From positions 29,230 to 93,229 of the forward strand of contig JAIYBZ010000012.1 in the NCBI GenBank assembly GCA_027488255.1: a DNA stretch of 64,000 nucleotides. Direction: 5' to 3'. Position numbers and translations under genes: made by a program. Positions 54,956 through 63,953 of this stretch are shown piece after piece; position 1 is the stretch's first letter, and every line of letters starts with the position of its first letter. The DNA comes from Comamonadaceae bacterium (lineage in GTDB: Bacteria > Pseudomonadota > Gammaproteobacteria > Burkholderiales > Burkholderiaceae_C). A model generated the notes under the pieces. It was not told the DNA's origin and did not search any database. It saw only the letters and a program-made list of their open reading frames with translations.

Positions 54956-56167
54956 ATGCAGACTGCATCTTCACAACTCCCCGTCATCGTGGCCGGAGGC
55001 GGCATTGGTGGCTTGGCGGCCGCACTGGCTTTGGTGCGCCAAGGCTTTCACGTCGTGGTGCTCGAGCAAGCCCCCGAGATTGGCGAAATTGGCGCCGGCA
55101 TCCAGCTCGGGCCCAACGCTTTTCACGCCTTTGATGCGCTGGGCATTGGCGACAAAGCGCGGGCCCGCGCGGTGTACACCGACTACATGGTCATGCACGA
55201 TGCCATCGACGAATACCGCGTCGGCCTCATCCCCACCGATGAAAAATTTCGCCAACGTTTTGGCAATCCCTATGCCGTGATTCACCGCGCCGATGTCCAC
55301 CGATCTTTGCTGGAGGGCGCGCAAGAAACCGGGCGGGTTGAGTTTCACACGCACACCCGCGTGGAGCGCATCGAGCAAGACGAGCACAGCGTGACGGTCT
55401 GGGACCAAAACGGCAAGGCCTTCAAGGGCACGGCCTTGATTGGCGCCGACGGCGTCAAATCGGTCGTGCGCGAGCAATTTGTGGGCGACCCGGCCCGCGT
55501 GACTGGCCATGTGGTGTACCGCGCAGTGGTCGAGAAAAAAGACTTTCCGGTCGATCTGCAATGGAACGCGGCCGCCATCTGGGTCGGGCCCCACTGCCAC
55601 TTGGTGCACTACCCCTTGCGCGGCGGCGAACAGTACAACGTGGTGGTCACTTTTCACAGCCGCCAACAAGAGGAATGGGGCGTCACCGAAGGCAGCAAAG
55701 AAGAAGTGCAAAGCTACTTTCAAGGCATTTGCCCCAAAGCGCGACAACTCATTGACTTGCCGAAATCATGGAAACGCTGGGCCACCGCCGACCGCGAGCC
55801 GATTGGGCAATGGACCTACGGCCGCGTCACCTTGTTGGGCGATGCCGCGCACCCCACTACGCAGTACATGGCGCAAGGCGCTTGCATGGCCATGGAAGAC
55901 GCGGTGACTTTGGGCGAGGCCTTGCGCACGCACCAAAATGATTGGCCCAAAGCCCTCGACATGTACCAACGCGCCCGAGTCGCGCGCACCGCGCGCATCG
56001 TGTTGTCCAGCCGCGAGATGGGTCGCATCTACCATGCGAAAGGCGTGGAGCGTTTGGTGCGCAACGACTTGTGGCGCGGCCGCAATGCCGAGCGTTTTTA
56101 CGATGCCATGGAATGGCTTTATGGCTGGAATGTGGGCAATTGCCTGCAAGCCGCACAACACGCCTGA
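54956..56167 (+). CDS. 3-hydroxybenzoate 6-monooxygenase (salicylate hydroxylase-like flavoprotein)
   Basis: 403 residues, class A flavoprotein monooxygenase. FAD motifs are VAGGGIGGLAAALALVRQG, GADGVKSVVREQF (DG motif) and TLLGDAAHPTTQYMAQGA (GD motif). The adjacent gentisate dioxygenase identifies gentisate as the likely product, hence 3-hydroxybenzoate 6-hydroxylation using NADH and O2; salicylate 5-hydroxylase activity cannot be excluded. First gene of the gentisate operon; ends 17 bases before the dioxygenase. Confidence 0.9.
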   Translation: MQTASSQLPVIVAGGGIGGLAAALALVRQGFHVVVLEQAPEIGEIGAGIQLGPNAFHAFDALGIGDKARARAVYTDYMVMHDAIDEYRVGLIPTDEKFRQRFGNPYAVIHRADVHRSLLEGAQETGRVEFHTHTRVERIEQDEHSVTVWDQNGKAFKGTALIGADGVKSVVREQFVGDPARVTGHVVYRAVVEKKDFPVDLQWNAAAIWVGPHCHLVHYPLRGGEQYNVVVTFHSRQQEEWGVTEGSKEEVQSYFQGICPKARQLIDLPKSWKRWATADREPIGQWTYGRVTLLGDAAHPTTQYMAQGACMAMEDAVTLGEALRTHQNDWPKALDMYQRARVARTARIVLSSREMGRIYHAKGVERLVRNDLWRGRNAERFYDAMEWLYGWNVGNCLQAAQHA

Positions 56168-56184
56168 AGGACCTGGAGACACAC

Positions 56185-57222
56185 ATGAACGACCTCGGAC
56201 GACTGGAAGATTTGCCGCAAGACTACGTGCAAGACCTGCGCCAACTGAACTTGGTGCCTCTGTGGCCCAGCCTGCGTGGCGTGCTGCCGCCCAAGATACC
56301 CACACGCCAGACCCAGCCCACCGCATGGGCCTACCGAGACATCAAGCCCTTGCTGCTGAAGGCGGGCGAGCTGACGCCCATCGAAAAAGCCGAGCGGCGC
56401 GTCTTGGTGTTGGCCAACCCGGGTCATGGCCTAGACAAAATGCAAGCCTCTGCGGCCATGTATTTGGGCATGCAATTGCTCATGCCCGGCGAGTGGGCGC
56501 CCAGCCACCGCCACACGCCCAATGCGGTGCGCATGGTGGTCGAGGGCGAAGGCGCTTGGACCACCGTGGACGGCGAAAAATGCCCCATGAGCCGAGGCGA
56601 TTTGATCCTCACCCCCACCGGCCTCTGGCACGAGCATGGCCACGACGGCACCGAGCCGGTGATTTGGTTGGATGTGCTGGACTTGCCCCTGGTCTATTAC
56701 ATGGAAGCGAGTTACCACATCAATGGCGACCGCCAAACCGTGCAACCCGGTCAAGGCGACCAGCAATACGCGCGTGGCGGCGTGGTGCCCAGCCACGTGT
56801 TTGAGCGCAGCAAAAAAGCCTACCCGATGCTGCGCTATGCGTGGAAAGACGCCAAGGCGGCGCTTGAAGCCTTGGCCGCTGACGCCGCCACGCCCGAGCA
56901 AGTGCAGGTGACTTACACCAACCCCGAAACCGGCGGCGATGCAGAAAACATCTTGGGCTTTTATGCGCTGATGTTGCGCCCCGGCCAAACCTTGCGTTTG
57001 CCCGCGCGCTCACCGGCGCAGGTGTTCCATGTGATTGAGGGCGCGGTGCAAGCGCACATCGTGGACCGCCAGTTCACGCTGGCCGAAGCCGACACCTGCT
57101 GCGCGCCCGGCTACGAGGCCGTGACCCTCACCAACTTGAACGCCACACAAGCGGCGTTCCTCTTCATCGCTGACGAGTCTCCCCTGCACCGCAAACTGGG
57201 TGTGTACGAGAACCGCGGCTGA
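56185..57222 (+). CDS. gentisate 1,2-dioxygenase
   Basis: 345 residues, bicupin. The iron-binding cupin has PSHRHTPNAVRMVVEGEG with the two His and LTPTGLWHEHGHDG with the third His. A second, non-metal cupin lies near residues 255-330. It opens the gentisate ring to maleylpyruvate with Fe(II) and O2. ATG at 56185 has TGGAGA just upstream. Confidence 0.94.
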   Translation: MNDLGRLEDLPQDYVQDLRQLNLVPLWPSLRGVLPPKIPTRQTQPTAWAYRDIKPLLLKAGELTPIEKAERRVLVLANPGHGLDKMQASAAMYLGMQLLMPGEWAPSHRHTPNAVRMVVEGEGAWTTVDGEKCPMSRGDLILTPTGLWHEHGHDGTEPVIWLDVLDLPLVYYMEASYHINGDRQTVQPGQGDQQYARGGVVPSHVFERSKKAYPMLRYAWKDAKAALEALAADAATPEQVQVTYTNPETGGDAENILGFYALMLRPGQTLRLPARSPAQVFHVIEGAVQAHIVDRQFTLAEADTCCAPGYEAVTLTNLNATQAAFLFIADESPLHRKLGVYENRG

Positions 57223-57246
57223 CCCATTCACCCATCAAAGCCCACC

Positions 57247-57960
57247 ATGACCGCTTACCTTTTTTCGCCCCCTGCCGTTCCGTCTTTGTCGATCCGCGGC
57301 CGCACCGAACGCTTTCCCATCCAGCGCATTTTTTGTGTCGGCCGCAACTACCACGCGCATGCCGTCGAGATGGGTCGCCCTGTCGACAAAAGCGTCGAGC
57401 AGGCTTTTTACTTCACCAAATCGCCACAGACCTTGGTGGAAAGTAGCGCCGACAAAGTGGCCGTGGTGGCCTACCCGCCGCGCACGCAAAACTACCACTA
57501 CGAGATGGAGTTGGTGTTGGCGATTGGCAAAGCCGGCTTTCGCGTGAGCGAGGCCGAGGCCCATGAGTGGGTCTACGGCTATGCCGCAGGCTTGGACATG
57601 ACACGCCGCGACTTGCAATTGGTGGCGCGCGACAAAGGCCGCCCTTGGGACACCGGCAAAGACATTGAGCAAGGCTCGGTCTGCTCAGAGATCGTGCCCA
57701 TGCCGGGCGTGGTGATCGAGCGCGGGGCCATTGCCCTGGAGGTCAACGGCCACACACAACAGTCGTCCAACGTGGACAAGCTGATCTGGAACATCCGCGA
57801 AATCATCGCCGACCTGTCCACCTATTACCACTTGCAACCCGGCGACCTGATCTACACCGGCACCCCCGAAGGCGTGGGCGCGGTGGTGCCGGGCGACCGC
57901 ATCACCGGCCGTGTGGAGGGTGTGGCCGAAATTGCACTGACCATCGGCGCGGCGGAGTGA
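57247..57960 (+). CDS. fumarylpyruvate hydrolase (FAH family)
   Basis: 237 residues of the fumarylacetoacetase fold. [15 protein letters not shown], the metal-binding ExE in [10 protein letters not shown], the Asp downstream in [11 protein letters not shown], and [15 protein letters not shown]. It splits fumarylpyruvate into fumarate and pyruvate, the last gentisate step. It follows the dioxygenase by 24 bases. Confidence 0.92.
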   Translation: MTAYLFSPPAVPSLSIRGRTERFPIQRIFCVGRNYHAHAVEMGRPVDKSVEQAFYFTKSPQTLVESSADKVAVVAYPPRTQNYHYEMELVLAIGKAGFRVSEAEAHEWVYGYAAGLDMTRRDLQLVARDKGRPWDTGKDIEQGSVCSEIVPMPGVVIERGAIALEVNGHTQQSSNVDKLIWNIREIIADLSTYYHLQPGDLIYTGTPEGVGAVVPGDRITGRVEGVAEIALTIGAAE

Positions 57961-57964
57961 CCAC

Positions 57965-58600
57965 ATGAAGCTTTACAACTTTTTCCGCAGTGGCACCTCG
58001 CACCGCCTGCGCATCGCGCTGAACCTCAAAGGCATTTCGACCGACTATGTGGCCGTCGACTTGCGGGTGGAAGAGCACTTGAAAGACGCCTTCAAAGCGG
58101 TCAACCCGCAACAGTTGGTGCCGGCTCTGGACACGGGCGAGCAGGTGCTGATTCAGTCACCGGCCATCATCGAATGGCTGGAAGAAAAATACCCCAACCC
58201 TGCGCTCTTGCCCAGCCAGCCTGAAGACCGCGCCCATGTGCGCGCCTTGGCCGCCATCGTGGGCTGCGATGTGCACCCCATCAACAACCGGCGCATCTTG
58301 GAAACCTTGCGCCATCAATTTGGCGCCAACGAAGACGCCATCAACGCGTGGTGTGGCACCTGGATCGGGGCTGGCTTTGACGCCTACGAAGCCCTGCTGG
58401 CGGCTGACCCCCGGCGCGGGCGCTTCAGCTTTGGTGATGCACCCAGCCTGGCCGATGTCTATTTGATTCCGCAGATCGAAAGCGCACGCCGCTTCAAGGT
58501 CGACCTGTCACGCTGGCCCCGCATTGCTGAAGTTGAGAAAGCCTGCAACGCACTCGAGGCGTTTCAAAAAGCCGCGCCCGGGGTGCAACCCGACGCCTGA
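57965..58600 (+). CDS. maleylpyruvate isomerase (glutathione-dependent, zeta GST-like)
   Basis: 211 residues of the GST fold. The zeta-class glutathione motif FFRSGTSHRLRIALNLKGI contains the catalytic Ser, and QSPAIIEWLEEKYP follows. In the gentisate pathway it turns maleylpyruvate into fumarylpyruvate; the same family also contains maleylacetoacetate isomerases, and context decides. It starts four bases after the hydrolase stop. Last gene of the operon. Confidence 0.9.
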   Translation: MKLYNFFRSGTSHRLRIALNLKGISTDYVAVDLRVEEHLKDAFKAVNPQQLVPALDTGEQVLIQSPAIIEWLEEKYPNPALLPSQPEDRAHVRALAAIVGCDVHPINNRRILETLRHQFGANEDAINAWCGTWIGAGFDAYEALLAADPRRGRFSFGDAPSLADVYLIPQIESARRFKVDLSRWPRIAEVEKACNALEAFQKAAPGVQPDA

Positions 58601-58620
58601 GCCCCCAGCCCGGGAATGCT

Positions 58621-59622
58621 TCAGGCAAACACCTCGGTGTCGACCTCGCTGTTGGCCTGCGCGTTGTAGCGGTCGCCCTGAATGGTGCGGTGGTTGATCA
58701 GGGCCTCTAACTTGGCCATCAAGGCCGGCTCGAGGGCGACATCCACTGCCGCCAAATCGTCTTGCAAATGTGCAAGCGAGGTGGTGCCAGGAATGGGGAT
58801 GATGTCTTCCCCTTGGTGCAGCAACCACGCCAGCGCCAGCTGCGACGGGCTGCACCCGGCCTCTTGCGCCAAGGCTTGGTAGGCCGGCCACAAGCGCATG
58901 TTGGCGGCGTAATGCTCAGGGGCAAATCGCGGCATGCTGCGGCGAATGTCTTTGGCATCCAAATTGGCGATGTCGATCGGGCCACACAAAAAGCCCCGAG
59001 CCACCGGGCTGAAAGCGACAAAGGCCACACCCAAATCGCGGCATGCCTGCAACACCGCAATTTCGGGGTTGCGGGTCCACAAAGAATATTCGGTTTGCAG
59101 CGCGGCAATCGGGTGCACCGCATGGGCTTTGCGCAAGGTGACCGCCGACACCTCAGACAAACCAATCGTCTGAATCTTGCCCTGCCGCACCAAGTCGCTC
59201 AAGGCGCCCACGCTGTCTTCGATGGGCACGCGCTTGTCCCAGCGGTGCAGGTAATACAGGTCAATGACATCGGTCTGCAGCCGGCGCAGCGCGTCTTCGC
59301 AGGTTTTTTTCAGCGTTTCGGGTCGGCCATCGATCACGCGCACGGTACTGCCGTCACTTTGCGTCACGCCTTGCATGCCGCATTTGCTGGCCAAGGTGAA
59401 TTTGTGGCGGTGTGGTTTCAGCACCTGCCCCACCAGCGTTTCGTTGGCCCCAAAGCCATACAGCGCGGCGGTGTCGAAAAAGGTCACGCCTTGGTCGAGG
59501 GCCGTCAGCAAGACGCGCTCGGCCTGTGCGAACGACACCGGGGCGCCATAGGCATGGCTGAGGTTCATGCAGCCCAAGCCGAGGGGACTGACGGAAAAGG
59601 AGGCAAGTTGGCGATTTTTCAT
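58621..59622 (-). CDS. aldo/keto reductase
   Basis: 333 residues of the (beta/alpha)8 aldo/keto reductase family. The catalytic tetrad is visible as Asp in FFDTAALYG, Tyr in the same segment, Lys in LASKCG and His in YYLHRWD. The NADPH-binding C-terminal segment is PIPGTTSLAHLQDD. Substrate is unknown. It may be the last gene of the quinate/shikimate operon, 58 bases after the dehydratase, or independent. Confidence 0.88.
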   Translation of the reverse strand: MKNRQLASFSVSPLGLGCMNLSHAYGAPVSFAQAERVLLTALDQGVTFFDTAALYGFGANETLVGQVLKPHRHKFTLASKCGMQGVTQSDGSTVRVIDGRPETLKKTCEDALRRLQTDVIDLYYLHRWDKRVPIEDSVGALSDLVRQGKIQTIGLSEVSAVTLRKAHAVHPIAALQTEYSLWTRNPEIAVLQACRDLGVAFVAFSPVARGFLCGPIDIANLDAKDIRRSMPRFAPEHYAANMRLWPAYQALAQEAGCSPSQLALAWLLHQGEDIIPIPGTTSLAHLQDDLAAVDVALEPALMAKLEALINHRTIQGDRYNAQANSEVDTEVFA

Positions 59623-59680
59623 GTCGCTATCTTAGACAGATACGTGCAAAACAGCAGCCTCAAAAGCCAGAAAAAAGGGC

Positions 59681-60568
59681 TCAGACTGGGGCGGTGTCGC
59701 GTGTCCACGCCGGCAAGGGGGCCGATTTGCGCAGCACGTCTTGGTGCAACCATGTGGCACTTTTGCGCGCGCGCTCGGCCACGGTCGCTAGGGGCAGCTG
59801 CTGGTAATCGTCGTTGAACACTTCAAAGCTGTAGTCGCCGGTGTAGCCAATGCGGTCAAGCCGCAGCACCAAATCGGCCAATTGCTCGCTGTGCACGCCC
59901 TCGCCCGGAAACACGCGGAAGGTGCGCGCGGTGGTCATGCGCTCTTCAAAAGTGGGGGTTTCTTGCCACATGAAGTCGGACAATTGCACCAAGAAAATCT
60001 TGGACGGGTCGAGCTCTTCTATGGCCTCCAAGTCGGTCTTGGCGGCAAAGATGTGAAACGAGTCCAAGCCAATGCCCAAGTTGGGGCAATCGGCGCGGCA
60101 CACCACATCCCAACTGGTGGGAAATTCGTTCACGGTGCGGCCCCAAGACAGCGCTTCGTAGGCCACTTTGATGCCCATGGGCAAGGCCAGCATGGCGAGT
60201 TTTTTCAAATCGGCCGCAATCAAGTCCAGGTCTTGCGTTGCATGGCGCGAGGTGGAAGAGCAGGCCAACAAGACCTTGCTGCCGGTGGCCGCGCACATCT
60301 CGAGCATCGATTTGGCAATGTCGATTTTGTAGCTGTGCAGGTGGCCCGACAGGCCCTCAAAATCGCGCAGCACTTGAAAACCTGTGGGTCGCATGCCGCT
60401 TTGTTGCACCGCTTGCACCGCCGCCGCCACCCCACCGGGGTGCGTCACCAAATCGCGCGCCATCAACATCACCTGAGAAAAACCGGCGGCCTTCATGGCG
60501 GCCAATTTGGCCTCTAAGGTGCCCGCCAGGGTGATGGTGTCCATGCCATAGCCGTTCAGCAAATTCAT
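59681..60568 (-). CDS. 3-dehydroshikimate dehydratase-type TIM-barrel protein
   Basis: 295 residues of the sugar phosphate isomerase/epimerase (AP endonuclease 2) fold. The likely metal ligands are Glu138 (KVAYEAL), Asp169 (IGLDSFH), Gln195 (FLVQLSD) and Glu249 (YSFEVFND), the Glu-Asp-Gln-Glu set of bacterial 3-dehydroshikimate dehydratases. It would make protocatechuate from 3-dehydroshikimate. In QuiC1 proteins this domain is fused to the HPPD-like domain found in the next gene upstream, here 13 bases away. ATG at 60568. Confidence 0.85.
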   Translation of the reverse strand: MNLLNGYGMDTITLAGTLEAKLAAMKAAGFSQVMLMARDLVTHPGGVAAAVQAVQQSGMRPTGFQVLRDFEGLSGHLHSYKIDIAKSMLEMCAATGSKVLLACSSTSRHATQDLDLIAADLKKLAMLALPMGIKVAYEALSWGRTVNEFPTSWDVVCRADCPNLGIGLDSFHIFAAKTDLEAIEELDPSKIFLVQLSDFMWQETPTFEERMTTARTFRVFPGEGVHSEQLADLVLRLDRIGYTGDYSFEVFNDDYQQLPLATVAERARKSATWLHQDVLRKSAPLPAWTRDTAPV

Positions 60569-60581
60569 CACGGCTCCTGAC

Positions 60582-61457
60582 TTACTGGTGCACCAGCTCA
60601 AAAGCCACCGAGCCCAAACTGGCGCGTGTCAATGCACCTCGGTCTTCGGGGTGCAGCTGGGTGGACTCGACAAACTCAACGCCCTGGGCTTTGAGTGCCT
60701 TAACGGCCACCGCCACATCGGGCACGCCAAAGCCAATGCGCTGCAGGCACTCAGGGCTGTCGTCGGCGTCCATCCAAGGCTCGGGCTCGATGAGTTGCCA
60801 CAAAAACGTGCCGCAAGGGCTCTTCATCAATTTGCCTTTGGGCAAGATGCCAAAGCGCTCGTGGTCGGGAATGCTGCTGAAGTCGAACATGTGTTCGAAA
60901 TAGGTTTGCCAATCGGCACTGCGATCGGCACCGATGTACTGCACCACACCAAAATAGCGCATGCCGGCCAGCGCGGGAGGATTCGGGTCAACCGTCGGAA
61001 TCGGCTTGAAGTCGATGTCGTAAATCGAAAACTCCTCCCAGCGGTCGACAAAATAAAACCGACTGCCGCCGGGGCCGTGAATCGCCGGAATGTGCAGCTC
61101 CATGGCCTGCGCGTGGCTGCCCACACTCCAAGCCCCCAGCTCGATGCAGCGGTTGTGCGCTTTCAAGGCGTCTTGCACCCGAAAGGCGACCGCCGAAATC
61201 ACCGGCTGGCCGTCCACGGTGCTGCTCACCCGCGCATCGTCGGGGCTGGCGTTGACCACCAAATTCATGCTGCCCTGACGGTACAGCGTGACTTCTCGCG
61301 AGCGGTGGCGTGCCACTGGACGAAAGCCCATGCTTTCCAGCACTTGGCCCAGCGCTTGCGGGCGGCTGGTGGCGTACTCGATGAATTCAATGCCCGCGAT
61401 GCCCAAGCGGTTGGGCATGTCGGGGACGGCTTCGCGGTCAACTTTGTTCAGCGGCAT
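60582..61457 (-). CDS. HPPD-like VOC protein, probable stand-alone half of QuiC1
   Basis: 291 residues with two vicinal-oxygen-chelate repeats. N-terminal GIEFIEYATSRPQALGQVLE, C-terminal RYFGVVQYIG, CLQRIGFGVPDV and SVAFELVHQ. Relative to 4-hydroxyphenylpyruvate dioxygenase, only the last ligand Glu (AFEL) is visible. The first two His positions read Val/Gln and Arg, so iron-dependent oxygenation is unlikely. Neighbours argue for a partner of the dehydratase rather than tyrosine catabolism. ATG at 61457 has GGAG eight bases upstream. Confidence 0.8.
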   Translation of the reverse strand: MPLNKVDREAVPDMPNRLGIAGIEFIEYATSRPQALGQVLESMGFRPVARHRSREVTLYRQGSMNLVVNASPDDARVSSTVDGQPVISAVAFRVQDALKAHNRCIELGAWSVGSHAQAMELHIPAIHGPGGSRFYFVDRWEEFSIYDIDFKPIPTVDPNPPALAGMRYFGVVQYIGADRSADWQTYFEHMFDFSSIPDHERFGILPKGKLMKSPCGTFLWQLIEPEPWMDADDSPECLQRIGFGVPDVAVAVKALKAQGVEFVESTQLHPEDRGALTRASLGSVAFELVHQ

Positions 61458-61476
61458 CACTCAGCTCCAGTCTGGA

Positions 61477-62310
61477 TCAGTAACTCAATTGGGCCACGCG
61501 GCGCAGCACCTCGGCGGTGGTGGTGGGCAAGCCAAAATATTCTAAGTAAGCAGGGATTTGTTCGTACAACATGTCGGTGCCCACCTGGGTGCGGCAGCCA
61601 CGGGCTTGTGCGGCGGCCAAAAACGCGGTGGTTTCGGCTTTCATCACCACTTCGCCGACAAAGGTGTCGGGCGACAAACGCGAGACATCCAAGGGCAGCG
61701 GGTCACCGTCGTTCATGCCCATGGGCGTGGCGTTGACCACCAGATCGTGACCCACGGGGTCGTTCGAGCCGGTCCGCACCTCGATCTGGGGACAGTTGTC
61801 TCGCAGGCGTTGTGCCAAGGCTTCGCAACTGGCGGCGTTCACATCGAACAAACCGATGGCTGCAATACCGGCACCGGCCAGCGAGGCCGCGATGGCGCAA
61901 CCCACACCACCTGTGCCGACCACCAAGACGCGTTTGCCCGTCAAATCAAAACCTTTGCGCTGCACGCCGCGCACAAAACCAGCGCCATCGAACATGTCGC
62001 CGACCAAGCGGCCATCGGCCAAACGCTTCACCGCATTGCACGCCCCCGCGACGCGCACGGTGGCGGTCACCTCGTCCAACAAAGCCACCGTAGTGACTTT
62101 GTGTGGCATGGTGATCAAGGCGCCGCGAATGTTTTCAAGCGTGAACACCGACTTCAAAAACGCCGGGTAGTGGTGCGGCTGGCAACCCATCGGCACCACC
62201 ACGGCATTGATGCCCGCCTCTTGAAAGTACGGGTTGTAAATCATCGGTGACTTGAAGGTGTGCGTGGGGTATCCGATGTGAGCGATGAGCTCGGTGTTGC
62301 CGTTGATCAT
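61477..62310 (-). CDS. shikimate/quinate dehydrogenase-like (catabolic AroE family)
   Basis: 277 residues. AroE-fold with ALITMPHKVTT (catalytic Lys), GDMFDGAGF (catalytic Asp; the usual N-T-D-G reads M-F-D-G), the Rossmann loop VLVVGTGGVGCAI, and ATPMGMND. The MPHK version is typical of catabolic or quinate-linked members rather than the biosynthetic AroE (TVPHK/VPFK). It likely oxidises shikimate or quinate to the dehydro acid. Part of the minus-strand operon between the dehydroquinase and HPPD-like genes. Confidence 0.85.
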   Translation of the reverse strand: MINGNTELIAHIGYPTHTFKSPMIYNPYFQEAGINAVVVPMGCQPHHYPAFLKSVFTLENIRGALITMPHKVTTVALLDEVTATVRVAGACNAVKRLADGRLVGDMFDGAGFVRGVQRKGFDLTGKRVLVVGTGGVGCAIAASLAGAGIAAIGLFDVNAASCEALAQRLRDNCPQIEVRTGSNDPVGHDLVVNATPMGMNDGDPLPLDVSRLSPDTFVGEVVMKAETTAFLAAAQARGCRTQVGTDMLYEQIPAYLEYFGLPTTTAEVLRRVAQLSY

Positions 62311-62328
62311 GGTGCAGAAAAAAATCTA

Positions 62329-62769
62329 TCAGGCCGCTCGTGCAGCCGAGACGCCCGCGCGCAAGGCCAACAAATAGCTGTCGGCACCAAAGCCGCAGAT
62401 TTGTCCTTTCACAATTTCGGCAAACACCGACTTGTGGCGGAACTCTTCACGCGCGTGGATGTTGGACATGTGCATCTCGACCACAGGGCAAGTGAGGATG
62501 GCCAAGGCATCGCGGATGGCGTAGCTGTAATGGGTCCAGGCGCCTGCATTGATCAGCACCGCATCGACCTTGTCGGCATAGGCCTTGTGGATGCGCTCAC
62601 ACATGTCGCCTTCGTGGTTGGTCTGAAAGCACTCGACCTCGGCACCCAGCTCACGGCCAAGGGCCTGCAGGCTGGCATTGATCTCATCCAGCGTGATGGT
62701 GCCGTATTGCTGGGGGTCGCGTTTGCCAAACATGTTGTGGTTCACGCCGTGCAGCATCAAGACTTTCAT
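62329..62769 (-). CDS. aroQ: type II 3-dehydroquinate dehydratase
   Basis: 146 residues, dodecamer-forming type II family. The active-site loop is LMLHGVNHNMFGKRDPQQYG with the catalytic Arg and Tyr; HMSNIHAREEFRHKS follows, with the His and Arg contacts. The NGPNLNLLG consensus reads HGVNHNMFG, a mild variant that matches a catabolic paralogue. It converts 3-dehydroquinate to 3-dehydroshikimate in the quinate route. ATG at 62769. Confidence 0.9.
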   Translation of the reverse strand: MKVLMLHGVNHNMFGKRDPQQYGTITLDEINASLQALGRELGAEVECFQTNHEGDMCERIHKAYADKVDAVLINAGAWTHYSYAIRDALAILTCPVVEMHMSNIHAREEFRHKSVFAEIVKGQICGFGADSYLLALRAGVSAARAA

Positions 62770-62791
62770 GACTTTTCCTTTCGTGGATTAA

Positions 62792-62821
62792 CCGGCTTCG
62801 CTGCACCTGCAGCGAAGCCGG
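62792..62821 (-). terminator. strong hairpin between dctP and aroQ
   Basis: A 14-bp perfect stem, CCGGCTTCGCTGCA / TGCAGCGAAGCCGG with a CC loop, right after the dctP stop on the minus strand. The tail TTAATCC is not T-rich, so it may protect the dctP message or act as a partial terminator. Confidence 0.6.
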
Positions 62822-62832
62822 GGAACGGGACC

Positions 62833-63864
62833 TTATTTGCCCGATTTTTTGGCAGGTGCTGCCGCTGCCATGCGTACTTTCTCAATTTCGCCTTGCAGTT
62901 CCTTGACCAAATCTTGGCCCACGGTCACGCCGTACTTGGCGGTCACAGGGCGCATTTTGTCGCGCAACTTGGCCATTTCAGCTTCTGGCAGTTGGGTCAC
63001 TTGCATGCCGTTTTTCTTCAGGTTCTCGAGAATGCTGGCTTCCAGAGCACGGGCTTTCTCACGCTGAAACTTAGACGACTCGGCGACCGCATCGGCGATG
63101 ATTTTTTTCTCAGCAGCCGACAACTTTTCCCAGAACTTTTTGCTGATGATGACCGACTGGGGGTTGTACTGGTGACCGGTCAGGGCCAAGTGCTTTTGCA
63201 CTTCGTACAACTTGGCACCGTTGATGGTGGCCACAGGGTTTTCTTGGCCGTCCACGGCTTTTTGGTCCAACGCAGCGTACAGCTCAGGGAATGGCAGCGG
63301 TGTGGGGTTGGCTCCCAAGGCTTTGACCCAGTCCACGTTGATCGGGTTAGGAATCACGCGCAGCTTCAGACCTTCCAGGTCTTCCACTTTGTTGATGGGG
63401 CGCTTGCTGTTGGTGATGTTGCGGAAACCCAGCTCGTAGAAACCCAGGCCAATGATGCCTTTTTCATCCAACTTGGCATGCAATTTTTTGCCGAAGGGAC
63501 CATCGACGGCCGCATCCGCTTCTTTGCCCGAACCGAACATGAAGGGGAAGTCGAAAATCGCGAACTCTTTGACTTGCGCGGCAAAGATGCCCGAGTTCAT
63601 CGAGGCCATCTCGAGCGAGCCGCCTTGAATGGCCGACACGTTGGCTTGGTCGCTGCCCAAAGCACCGCCGGGGAACACGTTGACTTTGATCTTGCCAGCC
63701 GAGTTCTTTTCAACGATTTCTTTGAACTTCTCCATGCCCAAAATAATCGGGTGACCGGCTGCGTTTTGGTTGGCGAACTTGATGGTTTTGTCTTGTGCCG
63801 ATGCCACGCCCACAGCCGCCAAAGCGACGGTTGCAATCAGGGACTTGATGAAAACACGTTTCAT
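62833..63864 (-). CDS. dctP: TRAP transporter substrate-binding protein DctP
   Basis: 343 residues. Signal peptide (MKRVFIKSLIATVALAAVG, cleavage near ASA). The DctP family core includes IKFANQNAAGHPIILGMEKF, GGALGSDQANVSAIQGGSLEM and the substrate-binding Arg in LKLRVIPNPINVDWVKALGA, with ALDQKAVDGQENP. TRAP proteins take up carboxylic acids; context points to quinate, shikimate or a related aromatic or alicyclic acid. GGAGATAACCC is right before the ATG. C-terminus is Ala/Lys-rich (AAAPAKKSGK). Confidence 0.93.
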   Translation of the reverse strand: MKRVFIKSLIATVALAAVGVASAQDKTIKFANQNAAGHPIILGMEKFKEIVEKNSAGKIKVNVFPGGALGSDQANVSAIQGGSLEMASMNSGIFAAQVKEFAIFDFPFMFGSGKEADAAVDGPFGKKLHAKLDEKGIIGLGFYELGFRNITNSKRPINKVEDLEGLKLRVIPNPINVDWVKALGANPTPLPFPELYAALDQKAVDGQENPVATINGAKLYEVQKHLALTGHQYNPQSVIISKKFWEKLSAAEKKIIADAVAESSKFQREKARALEASILENLKKNGMQVTQLPEAEMAKLRDKMRPVTAKYGVTVGQDLVKELQGEIEKVRMAAAAPAKKSGK

Positions 63865-63910
63865 GGGTTATCTCCAAAAATAAGAATCGGTCGTACGCTT
63901 GCCATCAGAA

Positions 63911-63948
63911 GGCTTGTTGTCTGGCGTACCCGGTCAGACAACAAGGCC
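63911..63948 (-). repeat. hairpin between dctM and dctP
   Basis: GGCTTGTTGTCTG and CAGACAACAAGGCC form a stem of about 13 pairs with one bulge and an 11-base loop. It is intercistronic on the minus strand. It may set the binding-protein to permease ratio by protecting or processing the message. Confidence 0.55.
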
Positions 63949-63953
63949 GGGAA

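Noticed and set aside
60582..61457. Annotation as 4-hydroxyphenylpyruvate dioxygenase.
   Set aside because: Two of three iron ligands are not visible, and the neighbours are quinate/shikimate genes.
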